Below are positions 14,752 to 23,471 of a stretch of 26,263 nucleotides of DNA, piece by piece. Positions within the stretch are counted from its first letter, which is position 1. Every line of letters begins with the position of its first letter. Position numbers and translations under genes: made by a program. A model generated the notes under the pieces. That model made no database searches and was not told the origin of the DNA. It saw only the letters and a list, made by a program, of their open reading frames with translations. Source of the DNA: an uncultured Comamonadaceae bacterium (GTDB taxonomy: Bacteria; Pseudomonadota; Gammaproteobacteria; Burkholderiales; Burkholderiaceae). The stretch lies in NCBI GenBank assembly GCA_946482115.1, contig CAMLQP010000008.1, forward strand, positions 1 to 26,263, written 5' to 3'.

Positions 14752-15947
14752 CACACGCCCTCATCATCGACGCCGTGCGCAGCCCGCGCGGGCGCGGCAA
14801 CGACAAGGGTGCCCTCAGGGGCATCAAGCCGGTGGATCTGCTGGCCCGACAGCTGCAGGCGCTGCAGGCCCGCACCGGAGTGGACACCGCCGAGGTGTGC
14901 GACGGCCTGTTCGGCTGCGTCACCCAGACGGCCGAGCAGGGCGCCAACATCGGCAAGCTGGCGCTGGTGCGCGCCGGCTGGAGCGACGCCACTTCGGGCC
15001 TGACGCTCAGCCGCTACTGCGCCTCGGGCCTGACGGCGGTGCAGTTCGCCGCCGCGCAGGCGCTGGCCAACGATGCGCTGGCGGTGGGCGGCGGCGTCGA
15101 GATGATGTCGCGCGTGCCCATGGCCAGCGACCAGGGGCCGCTGACGCACGATCTGGACTTCCAGCGCCAGACCACGCTGGTGCCGATCGGCCTGGCGGCC
15201 GATGCGGTGGCGACCATGGAGGGCTTCACCCGGGCCGATTGCGACGACTATGCGCTGGCCTCGCAGCAGCGTGCGGTGGCGGCGCGCGACGGGGGGCGTT
15301 TCGCCTCGGTGGTGCCGATCGCGGATGACGCTGGTGCCACCGTGCTGGCGCAGGACGAGACCCCGCGCGCCGGGACCACGGCCGAAGGCCTGGCGGCGAT
15401 GGCGCCCGCCTTCGCCGCGATGGGCGAGAAGTACGGCATCGACGCCCTGCTGTGCCAGCGCTACGGCCTTCCGGCCGTGGACCATGTGCAGCACGCGGGC
15501 AATTCCCCGGCCATGGCCGACGGCGCCTCGGCCGTGCTGGTGGCCAGCCCGGGCGCGGCGCAGCGGCTGGGCCTGAAGGCGCGCGCGCGCATCCTCGCCA
15601 CGGCTGATGCCTCGACCGACCACACCCTGGCCCTGACGGCGGCGGTGGACGCCACCCGCAAGGCGCTGGCCAAGGCCGGCCTCACGGTGGACGACATCGA
15701 CCTGTTCGAGGTCAACGAATCGTTTGCCGCGCTGATGCTGCACTACATGAAGCACCTGGGCGTGCCGCACGACAGGCTCAACGTCAACGGCGGCGCCATC
15801 GCGCTCGGCCATGCCATGGGCTCCACCGGCAGCGCGCTGGTGGGCACGGTGCTGGACGAGCTCGAGCGCCGGGGCGGCGGGCGCGCGGTGGTGGCCATCT
15901 GCGGCGCGGCGGGCGTGGCCGTGGCCATGGTGATCGAACGCGTCTGA
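14748..15947 (+). CDS. Acetyl-CoA C-acyltransferase (thiolase II/FadA-like)
   Basis: 399 residues, usual thiolase length. It catalyses CoA-dependent cleavage of 3-ketoacyl-CoA. Catalytic residues: C91 in LSRYCASGLTAVQ, the NESFAA motif (323-328), H355 in GGAIALGHAMGSTG and C385 in AICGAAGVA. The middle portion (about 230-260) contains HAGNSPAMADGASAVL, the usual thiolase signature. It differs in type from the SCPx thiolase at 12584, so the pathway likely has two distinct chain-cleavage steps, or one step on a ring-derived and one on a linear intermediate. It starts inside the DUF1295 stop codon and ends 4 bases before the regulator gene. fadA or pcaF-like symbols cannot be assigned. Confidence 0.9.
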   Translation: MTHALIIDAVRSPRGRGNDKGALRGIKPVDLLARQLQALQARTGVDTAEVCDGLFGCVTQTAEQGANIGKLALVRAGWSDATSGLTLSRYCASGLTAVQFAAAQALANDALAVGGGVEMMSRVPMASDQGPLTHDLDFQRQTTLVPIGLAADAVATMEGFTRADCDDYALASQQRAVAARDGGRFASVVPIADDAGATVLAQDETPRAGTTAEGLAAMAPAFAAMGEKYGIDALLCQRYGLPAVDHVQHAGNSPAMADGASAVLVASPGAAQRLGLKARARILATADASTDHTLALTAAVDATRKALAKAGLTVDDIDLFEVNESFAALMLHYMKHLGVPHDRLNVNGGAIALGHAMGSTGSALVGTVLDELERRGGGRAVVAICGAAGVAVAMVIERV

Positions 15948-15951
15948 ACCC

Positions 15952-16887
15952 ATGCCTCACACCCTCGACCGCGACCTGACGCGCGACGCGCTGTCGACCA
16001 GCACCCTGAGCCACGGGCTCAAGGTGTTCGGCGACCGCTGGACCGCGCAGATCGTGCTCGGCGCCTTCATGGGCGTGCGCCGCTTCGACGAGTGGCAGAT
16101 GAAGCTGCGCATACCGCGCCACACGCTGGCCGACCGCCTGAAGGCGCTGGTGCACATGGACGTGTTGCGCCCGCGCCTGTACCAGGAGCGGCCCGAGCGC
16201 TACGCCTACCACCTCACCACCAAGGGCCTGGCGCTGTACGACGCCGTGCTGATGGTGTGGGACTGGGAGCACCGCTTCGGCGACCGCGACGTGGAGCTGC
16301 CCACGCGCCTGATCCACAAGACCTGTGGTCACGCCTTCTACCCGGCGCTCTCGTGCAGCGCCTGCGGCGACGCGGTCACCATGACCGACCTGCATTTCCA
16401 CCTGCAGCCCAACCCCAAGCTGCCACACGACACCGCCGCGCCGCTGCGCACGCCGCGCCTGACCAGTGGCCACGCACCCGGCATGGCGCTGGGTTTGCGG
16501 GTGGACCGCTGGAGCCTGCTGATCGTCTCGGCCGTGGTGCTGGGTTGCCATCACTTCGACCAGCTGTCCTACGTGCTGCGCATAGGCCCCAGCGTGCTCG
16601 CCAAGCGCCTGGCCAGCATGGTGGAGGCCGGCCTGCTGCTCAACCAGCCCGACCGCAGCGACGCGCGTCGCCGCATCTACCGGCTCACGCCGGCCAGCCG
16701 GGGGCTGTTCGGCTACATCGTCTGTCTGTCCACCTGGGCCAGCGCGCACCACTTTCACGAGCCCAGCTCCATCCGTCCGTCCCACAACGCCTGCGGCCAG
16801 GGGTTCGTGCCCCGCGTGTCCTGCGGCCACTGCCACCAGCCGCTGCTGCCGTGGGAAGTCGGTTTCGAAATGTCCTCCAAGCCATGA
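15952..16887 (+). CDS. Transcriptional regulator with two tandem HxlR winged-helix domains
   Basis: 311 residues, about twice the usual HxlR length. Domain 1 (about 20-112) has GLKVFGDRWTAQIVLGAFMG, RIPRHTLADRLKALV and a wing ending YHLTTKGLALYD. It is followed by C125-X9-C135-X2-C138. Domain 2 (about 180-265) repeats this: LRVDRWSLLIVSAVVLG, RIGPSVLAKRLASMVEAGLL, YRLTPASRGLFG, then C281-X9-C291-X2-C294. Each half thus has a winged helix plus a zinc-ribbon-like knuckle with three cysteines. HxlR proteins normally act as dimers that sense aldehydes, quinones or redox state; here the dimer may be built into one chain. It lies inside the catabolic operon, 4 bases after a thiolase and overlapping livH by 4 bases, so autoregulation is likely. 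Confidence 0.87.
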   Translation: MPHTLDRDLTRDALSTSTLSHGLKVFGDRWTAQIVLGAFMGVRRFDEWQMKLRIPRHTLADRLKALVHMDVLRPRLYQERPERYAYHLTTKGLALYDAVLMVWDWEHRFGDRDVELPTRLIHKTCGHAFYPALSCSACGDAVTMTDLHFHLQPNPKLPHDTAAPLRTPRLTSGHAPGMALGLRVDRWSLLIVSAVVLGCHHFDQLSYVLRIGPSVLAKRLASMVEAGLLLNQPDRSDARRRIYRLTPASRGLFGYIVCLSTWASAHHFHEPSSIRPSHNACGQGFVPRVSCGHCHQPLLPWEVGFEMSSKP

Positions 16888-17768
16888 ACACCAGTCTTCA
16901 GGTTTTCGCACAGTTAACCGCCAATGGCATCGCCGTCGGCGCCATCTACGCACTCGTCGCCCTCGGCATCGTGCTGATCTACAAAGCCACCGAGGTGCTC
17001 AACTTCGCGCATGGCGACCTGCTCGTGGTCTCGGCCTTCTCGGCCTGGGGCCTGATCACCGTTGTCGGCCTGCCGTTCTGGCTGGCGCTGCTGCTCACCG
17101 TGGCCATCGCCTCGGCGCTGGCCTACGGGCTGGACGCGCTGGTGATACGCCGCATCGCCGGCCAGCCCCAGTTCGCCGGCGTGATGCTGACCATCGCGCT
17201 GGCTTTCATGATCCGCGGGCTTGTCAGCATGGGGTTCGGCCCCGAGTCGCGCAACTACCCCACGCCCTGGACCAACCAGACCACCCAGATCGGCGGCCTG
17301 GTCATCACCGACCTGCAGCTCGTCATCCTGGGCTTCGCGCTCGCGGTGACGGCGGTGCTGTTCCTGTTCTTCCGCCACACCCGGCTGGGCGTGGCCATGC
17401 AGGCCTCGTCGCAGAACCAGCTGGCAGCCTACCTCAACGGCGTGCGCGTCAAGCGCGTCAACTCGCTGGTGTGGGCGCTGGCCGGCGCCACGGCGGCGGT
17501 GGCGGGCGTGCTGCTGGCGCCCATCACGCTGGTGGACATCAGCCTGTGGTTCGTCACGCTCAAGGCCCTGGCCGCGCTGGTGCTGGGCGGCTTCGGCAGC
17601 ATCCCCGGCGCCATCGTCGGCGGGCTGCTGATCGGCCTGATCGAGCAATACGCCGGCGTCTACATGCCCCAGGGGTCGAAAGACATCGTGGCCTACCTGG
17701 TGCTGATCGCCGTTCTCATCATCCGGCCACGCGGCCTGCTGGGCGAAGCGCACGGGAGGCGCGTATGA
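16884..17768 (+). CDS. livH: Branched-chain amino acid-type ABC transporter permease LivH
   Basis: 294 residues, about eight membrane helices. The N-terminal GIAVGAIYALVALGIVLIYKATEVLNFAHGD (15-45) is the LivH hallmark, and LGGFGSIPGAIVGGLLIGLIEQY near the C-terminus is the cytoplasmic coupling loop region. It forms the inner-membrane channel with the LivM protein encoded next. Despite the name, transporters of this class also carry aromatic acids, amides, urea and dicarboxylates. With CoA ligases and oxygenases on the same transcript, an aromatic or terpenoid acid is more likely than an amino acid. The ATG overlaps the regulator stop codon. Confidence 0.92.
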   Translation: MNTSLQVFAQLTANGIAVGAIYALVALGIVLIYKATEVLNFAHGDLLVVSAFSAWGLITVVGLPFWLALLLTVAIASALAYGLDALVIRRIAGQPQFAGVMLTIALAFMIRGLVSMGFGPESRNYPTPWTNQTTQIGGLVITDLQLVILGFALAVTAVLFLFFRHTRLGVAMQASSQNQLAAYLNGVRVKRVNSLVWALAGATAAVAGVLLAPITLVDISLWFVTLKALAALVLGGFGSIPGAIVGGLLIGLIEQYAGVYMPQGSKDIVAYLVLIAVLIIRPRGLLGEAHGRRV

Positions 17769-18841
17769 AGTTCGATTACCACACCCGATACCGCGACGGC
17801 TTCGCGCTGCTGCGCCACACCGACCAGCGCGTGCTCTACGGCCTGCTGCTGGCGGCGCTGCTGCTGGTGCCGCTGTTCGCCACGCCCTTTCTGCTGGGCG
17901 AGCTGGCCTACGTCTTCATCCTGTGCATCGCCAGCCTGGGCCTGATGGTGCTGACCGGCTACACCGGCCAGGTGTCGCTGGGGCACGCGGCCTTCGTCGC
18001 CATCGGCGCCTATGCCCACGCCTACGCCATGAGCAAGGGCGTGCCCATGCTGCTGTCGCTGCCGCTGGCCGGGCTGGTCGCCGGGCTCGCGGGCCTGCTG
18101 GTGGGCATTCCGGCCATCCGCGTCTCGGGCCTGTACCTGGCCATGGTGACGCTGGCCTTCGCCATCATCGTCGAGCAGCTGATCGGCCATTGGGAATCGG
18201 TCACCGGCGGCTTCACCGGCCTGGCTGTGGCCGACGCCGCCATCGGGCCCTGGTCGCTGGGCGGCCCCAAGGCTTTCTACTACCTGTGCCTGGCGGCCCT
18301 GGTCGTGGTGCTGCTGGGGCTGCTCAACCTGCTGCGCTCGGCCATCGGCCGGGCCTTCGTGGGCGTGCGCGACTCGGAGGCGGCGGCGTACTCGCTGGGC
18401 ATCCATGTCGACGCGGTCAAGGCGGCGGCGTTCGCGCTGTCCGCCGGCATCACTGGCTTCGCGGGCGCGCTGCTGGCGCACCACATCAAGTACCTCACGC
18501 CCGACGGCTTCACGCTGCTGCTGTCGCTGGAGCTGGTGCTGATGGTGGTGATCGGCGGCCTGGGCAGCCTGCGCGGCGCCATCCTCGGCGCGGCGCTGAT
18601 CAGCCTGCTGCCCACCGCCATCTCGCGCGTCAAGCCGCTGCTGCCGGAGCACCTGGCGCGCCAGTTCGGGCTGGAGATCTTCATCTTCGGCCTGGTGCTG
18701 GCGCTGTTCGTGCTGTTCGAGCCCACCGGCCTCAACGGCCGCTGGCTCAAGCTGCGGGCGCTGATCGAATCCTTCCCGCTGTACCGGCGCGACACGTTCA
18801 AGCGCCAGAAACGCTATATGAAATCGGAGCGCTACCGATGA
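17765..18841 (+). CDS. livM: Branched-chain amino acid-type ABC transporter permease LivM
   Basis: 358 residues with about ten hydrophobic segments. LMVLTGYTGQVSLGHAAFVAIGAY (about 60-83) is the LivM signature, and VIGGLGSLRGAILGAALISLLP is the EAA-like loop that contacts the ATPase. It ends in a long basic tail, FPLYRRDTFKRQKRYMKSERYR, which I associate with the LivM subfamily found beside acyl-CoA synthetases. It overlaps livH and livG by 4 bases at each end. It pairs with LivH as the heterodimeric inner-membrane pore. Confidence 0.92.
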   Translation: MKFDYHTRYRDGFALLRHTDQRVLYGLLLAALLLVPLFATPFLLGELAYVFILCIASLGLMVLTGYTGQVSLGHAAFVAIGAYAHAYAMSKGVPMLLSLPLAGLVAGLAGLLVGIPAIRVSGLYLAMVTLAFAIIVEQLIGHWESVTGGFTGLAVADAAIGPWSLGGPKAFYYLCLAALVVVLLGLLNLLRSAIGRAFVGVRDSEAAAYSLGIHVDAVKAAAFALSAGITGFAGALLAHHIKYLTPDGFTLLLSLELVLMVVIGGLGSLRGAILGAALISLLPTAISRVKPLLPEHLARQFGLEIFIFGLVLALFVLFEPTGLNGRWLKLRALIESFPLYRRDTFKRQKRYMKSERYR

Positions 18842-19608
18842 GCCAGAATCCCCCACTCCTGAGCGTGCGCGAGCTCTCGCTGGCCTTCGGCGGCGTCAAG
18901 GCCATCGCCGGACTGAACCTGGAAGTCCGCGCGGGCGAGGTGCTCGCCGTGATCGGCCCCAACGGCGCCGGCAAGACCTCCATGCTCAACACCGTCACCC
19001 GCGTGTTCGACCCCACCGCCGGGCAGATCCTGTTCAAGGGCGAGGACCTGGCGCGGGTGCCGCGCCACCGCATCGCCGCCCACGGCATCGCGCGCACCTT
19101 CCAGAACATCGAGCTGTTCGAGGCCGCCACGGTGATGGACAACCTGCTGCTGGGGCGCCACCGCTTCCACCACGGTGCCTGGTGGCAGCAGCTGCTGCGC
19201 ACGCCCGCCGTGACCCGGCTGGAAGAGGAGGCCCGCGCCCAGGCCGAGGCCGTGATCGAGTTCCTCGACCTCTCGCCCTGGCGGCATGCGCTCATAGCCG
19301 GCCTGCCGTATGGCGTGCGCAAGGTGGTGGAGCTGGGCCGTGCACTGTGCACCCGGCCCGAGCTGCTGTTCCTGGACGAGCCCGCCTCGGGCCTCAACCC
19401 CGAGGAAACGCGCGACCTGGCGTTCTGGATCGACGACATCCGCACCGAGCTGGGCATCACCGTGGTGATGGTGGAGCACGACATGTCGCTGGTCAGCGCC
19501 GTGGCCGACCGCGTGATCTGCATGGCGCAGGGCGCGGTGCTGTCCGAGGGCACGCCGGCCGAGGTGCAGGGCGATCCGGCGGTGATCGCCGCCTACCTGG
19601 GAGCCTGA
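18838..19608 (+). CDS. livG: ABC transporter ATP-binding protein LivG
   Basis: 256 residues. Walker A GPNGAGKTS (40-48), Q-loop Q89 in ARTFQN, Walker B LLFLDEP (176-182) and H-loop H214 in MVEHDMSLV are intact. The signature region reads LPYGVRKVVELGRAL (156-170) instead of LSGGQ, which is normal for LivG (LPYG type). It powers uptake through LivH/LivM together with LivF. The ATG overlaps the livM stop; livF follows after one base. Confidence 0.93.
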   Translation: MSQNPPLLSVRELSLAFGGVKAIAGLNLEVRAGEVLAVIGPNGAGKTSMLNTVTRVFDPTAGQILFKGEDLARVPRHRIAAHGIARTFQNIELFEAATVMDNLLLGRHRFHHGAWWQQLLRTPAVTRLEEEARAQAEAVIEFLDLSPWRHALIAGLPYGVRKVVELGRALCTRPELLFLDEPASGLNPEETRDLAFWIDDIRTELGITVVMVEHDMSLVSAVADRVICMAQGAVLSEGTPAEVQGDPAVIAAYLGA

Positions 19609-19609
19609 A

Positions 19610-20386
<777 letters not shown>

Positions 20387-20392
20387 ACACGT

Positions 20393-22246
20393 ATGACGAA
20401 ACACATGGAGACATCCCCCGAATTCCTGGGCCAGGACACGCCCGCGCGCGTGTTCCGTGCCCGCTGCCGCGAATGGGCCGCACAACCGGCGCTGCGCCGC
20501 AAGCGGCGCGGGCTGTGGGAAAGCACCACCTGGGCGCAGTACTACGAACGCGCGCGCGCCATCGGCCTGCGGCTGGACGCGCTGGGCCTGCGGCGCGGCG
20601 CTGTGGTCTGCGTGCTGGCCGAGAACCGGCCCGAGTGGCTGTATGTGGACCTGGGCGCCCAGTGCATGGGCCTGGCCGGCAACGGCATCTACCCCACGTC
20701 CTCGCCGGATCAGGTGCAGCACATCCTGCAGGACAGCGGCGCGCAGGCCCTGTTCGTGGAGAACCAGGAGCAGCTGGAGAAGGCGCTGGCCGTGCGCGAC
20801 CAGTGCCCGGCGCTGCGTCTCATCGTGGTGATGGAGCGCGAAGGCCTGCGCGGGCTCGGTGATGCCGGGGTGGTCTTCTTCGACGACTTCCTGGCCGAGG
20901 GTCTGGCGCTGGCCCAGGGCGGCGCCGAACGCTTCGAGGCCGCCATCGACGCCGGGCGGCCGGAAGAGCTGGCCTTCCTGGTCTACACCTCGGGCACCAC
21001 CGGCGCGCCCAAGGGCGCGATGATCATGAACCGCAACGTCGTGTTCCAGATGACGCAGGCGCCGCTCTACCTGGACGTGAACCCGGGCGACAAGTCGGTG
21101 TCCTTCCTGCCCTTGTGCCACATCGCGGAGCGCATGGCCACGGTGTTCAACCCGCTGGCCGTGGGCCTGGTGGTTCATTTCCCCGAAAGCTCGGGCACGG
21201 TGTTCAACGACCTGCGAGAAGTGGCTCCGCACGTGGTGTTCGCGCCACCGCGCTTCTGGGAAAAGATGTACTCCCAGATCGACCTGTTCATGCGTGACGC
21301 CATCGCGCCCGCGCGCTGGGCCTACCGGCGCGCGCGCGAGCTGGGCGCACCGGCGGTGGAGGCGCGCCTGCGCGGCGAGGCGCCGCCACCGGCTTCCTTG
21401 CCCTCGCGCCTGCTGCAGTGGCTGGCGCTGCGCAACATCCGCGTCTTCCTGGGGCTGCAGAACGTCAAGAGCGCGCTCACCGGCGCGGCCCCGGTGCCGC
21501 CGGACCTGATCCGCTGGTTCCTGGGCTGCGGGGTGGAGCTGCGCGAGGCCTTCGGCATGACGGAGACCACGGGTTTCTGCACCGCCACGCCCAAGGGCGG
21601 CATCAAGCTGGGGTGGGCCGGAGTCAAGGGGCCCGGCACCGAGATCCGCATCGGCGCCGAGGGCGAGATCCAGATCCGCGGCCCCAACGTGTTCGGTGGC
21701 TACTGGAACCTGCCGGAAAAGACCGCCGAGGCGCTGGATGCCGAGGGCTGGCTGCGCACCGGCGACTGCGGCGAACTCGACCCCGATGGCTACCTCGCGA
21801 TCCGCGACCGCATCAAGGACATCCTCATCACCTCGGGCGGCAAGAACGTCACGCCCAGCCACATCGAGAGCCTGCTCAAGTTCAGTCCCTATGTCACCGA
21901 CGCGGTGGTGGTGGGCGACGGCCGCAAGTACCTCACCAGCCTGGTGATGATCGACCAGGAGCACGTGGCGCGCTTCGCCCAGGAGCGCCAGGTGCCCTAC
22001 ACCGACTTCGCCAGCCTCACGCGCGCGCCCGAGGTGGTGACGCTGATCCGCGAGGAGATCGAGCGCATCAACCCGCAGCTGGCGCGGGTGGAACAGATCA
22101 AGGATTTCAGGATCATCGGCGAACTGCTGACCGCCGAGGACGAGGAGCTCACCCCTACGATGAAGCTCAAGCGCAAGGTGATCGCGCGCAAATACGCCGC
22201 GCTGATCGACAGCATGTACGACACTGAGGTTTCCAACCCCGCCTGA
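20393..22246 (+). CDS. Long-chain-type acyl-CoA synthetase 2 (AMP-binding)
   Basis: 617 residues of the long-chain fatty acid CoA ligase branch (FadD15/FAA type). Motifs: YTSGTTGAPKG (198-208), FGMTETTG (387-394), WLRTGD (453-458), RIKDILITSGGKNVTPSHIE (473-492) and C-terminal MKLKRKVI, holding the likely catalytic lysine (K591 or K593). It is clearly distinct from the synthetase at 8163. The start at 20393 lacks a good Shine-Dalgarno; ATG at 20405 (METSPEF) is an alternative. Its position between livF and livK, common in Burkholderiales operons of this kind, suggests it traps the imported acid as CoA ester on entry. Substrate may be a long-chain or bulky hydrophobic carboxylate. Confidence 0.9.
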   Translation: MTKHMETSPEFLGQDTPARVFRARCREWAAQPALRRKRRGLWESTTWAQYYERARAIGLRLDALGLRRGAVVCVLAENRPEWLYVDLGAQCMGLAGNGIYPTSSPDQVQHILQDSGAQALFVENQEQLEKALAVRDQCPALRLIVVMEREGLRGLGDAGVVFFDDFLAEGLALAQGGAERFEAAIDAGRPEELAFLVYTSGTTGAPKGAMIMNRNVVFQMTQAPLYLDVNPGDKSVSFLPLCHIAERMATVFNPLAVGLVVHFPESSGTVFNDLREVAPHVVFAPPRFWEKMYSQIDLFMRDAIAPARWAYRRARELGAPAVEARLRGEAPPPASLPSRLLQWLALRNIRVFLGLQNVKSALTGAAPVPPDLIRWFLGCGVELREAFGMTETTGFCTATPKGGIKLGWAGVKGPGTEIRIGAEGEIQIRGPNVFGGYWNLPEKTAEALDAEGWLRTGDCGELDPDGYLAIRDRIKDILITSGGKNVTPSHIESLLKFSPYVTDAVVVGDGRKYLTSLVMIDQEHVARFAQERQVPYTDFASLTRAPEVVTLIREEIERINPQLARVEQIKDFRIIGELLTAEDEELTPTMKLKRKVIARKYAALIDSMYDTEVSNPA

Positions 22247-22267
22247 CCACAACCAAGGAGACAAGCC

Positions 22268-23443
22268 ATGAAACTCAACCGACGCCACCTGATCGCCGCC
22301 GCCGTCTCGGCGACGGCCCTGGGGCTGGGCCACGCCCACGCCGCCGGCGTGTCCGACACGGAAATCGTGATCGGCACGCACCTGGACCTTTCCGGTCCCA
22401 CGGCGGCCGGCATGCCCATGCTGCGCAACGCCATGCAGATGCGCATCGACGAAGCCAATGCCAAGGGCGTGCACGGCCGCAAGATCCGCCTCATCACCGA
22501 GGACAACGGCAGCCAGCCGCAGATGGCGGTGCGCGCGGTGCAGAAGCTGATCCGCAGCGACAACGTGTTCGCCATCGTCAACTCCTTCGGCTCCGGCCCC
22601 AACGCCGCCACCGTCAAGGCCGCCACCGACGCCGGCGTGGTGGTGTTCGGTCCCTGGGCGGCCTCGGCCATCGTGCAGAAGGTCAGCGGCAACAGCCCGC
22701 TGCTGTTCACCACGGTGCAGAACTACGACACCACCACCGCCACCGGCCTGGGCTGGGTGATCAAGAACTGGGGTGTAAAGCGCGTGGGTGTGATCTACCA
22801 GGAAGGCCCGTTCGGTGACCTGATCCGCGCCGGCGTCAACGCCGCTCTGAAGGACGCCGGCCAGACCGCCGCCGCCGAGGCCGCCTACAAGGTGGGCGAC
22901 ATCGACTTCTCGTCGCAGGTGGCGCGCATGAAGGCCGCCAACGTGGACCTGATCCTGGCGGGTACCGTGGTGCGCGAGACCGTGGGCGTGATGGCCGAGG
23001 TCAAGAAGCTCAACTGGACCGACGTCAAAGTGCTGACCGGCATCCCGGGCCGCAGCAGCATCGTGGCGCGCCTGGGCAAGGACGCGGTGGAAGGCCTCTA
23101 CGGCATCGGCGGCTGGAAGCTGCATGACGCCGACACCTCGGACGCCGCGGCCAAGAAGTTCCTGGCCGACTACAAGGCCCGTTTCGGTCACGACGCCGAC
23201 GAGAACGCCGCCAACGCGTACTCGTACACCGACTGGTTCATCGCCGGCCTGGAAGCCGCCGGCCGCAACCTGACGGCGGAGTCGTTCGCCAAGGCGATAC
23301 AGGGCGTGAGCCACCAGGATTTCACCACCTACGCGCGCCAGAGCTGGGCCAACAACCACGTGACGCCCGAGCTGGTCTCCATCGACCAGGTCAAGGGCGG
23401 CAAGTGGGTGCAGGTGACGCCCCCGACGGGCGCGAGCAAGTAA
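22268..23443 (+). CDS. livK: Periplasmic substrate-binding protein of the Liv-type ABC transporter
   Basis: 391 residues. An N-terminal signal (MKLNRRHLIAAAVSATALGLGHAHA, cleavage near residue 25) precedes a type I periplasmic binding fold beginning VSDTEIVIGTHLDLSGPTA. GPWAASAIV, NYDTTTATGLGW and the C-terminal NAYSYTDWFIAGLEAAGRNLT are typical of LivK/HAAT receptors. An AAGGAG site precedes the ATG. It is the last gene of the plus-strand operon and supplies the substrate to LivHMGF. The ligand cannot be named; relatives next to CoA ligases usually bind aromatic or hydrophobic acids. It converges on mnmC with a 28-base gap that contains only a weak 5-bp hairpin. Confidence 0.92.
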   Translation: MKLNRRHLIAAAVSATALGLGHAHAAGVSDTEIVIGTHLDLSGPTAAGMPMLRNAMQMRIDEANAKGVHGRKIRLITEDNGSQPQMAVRAVQKLIRSDNVFAIVNSFGSGPNAATVKAATDAGVVVFGPWAASAIVQKVSGNSPLLFTTVQNYDTTTATGLGWVIKNWGVKRVGVIYQEGPFGDLIRAGVNAALKDAGQTAAAEAAYKVGDIDFSSQVARMKAANVDLILAGTVVRETVGVMAEVKKLNWTDVKVLTGIPGRSSIVARLGKDAVEGLYGIGGWKLHDADTSDAAAKKFLADYKARFGHDADENAANAYSYTDWFIAGLEAAGRNLTAESFAKAIQGVSHQDFTTYARQSWANNHVTPELVSIDQVKGGKWVQVTPPTGASK

Positions 23444-23471
23444 GCCGGACTCCCCCGGCCCCGCCGCTGGT

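Noticed and set aside
23444..23459. GCCGG-ACTCCC-CCGGC hairpin between livK and mnmC as a terminator
   Set aside because: Only a 5-bp stem and no T-run on either strand; not enough to call a terminator in GC-rich DNA.
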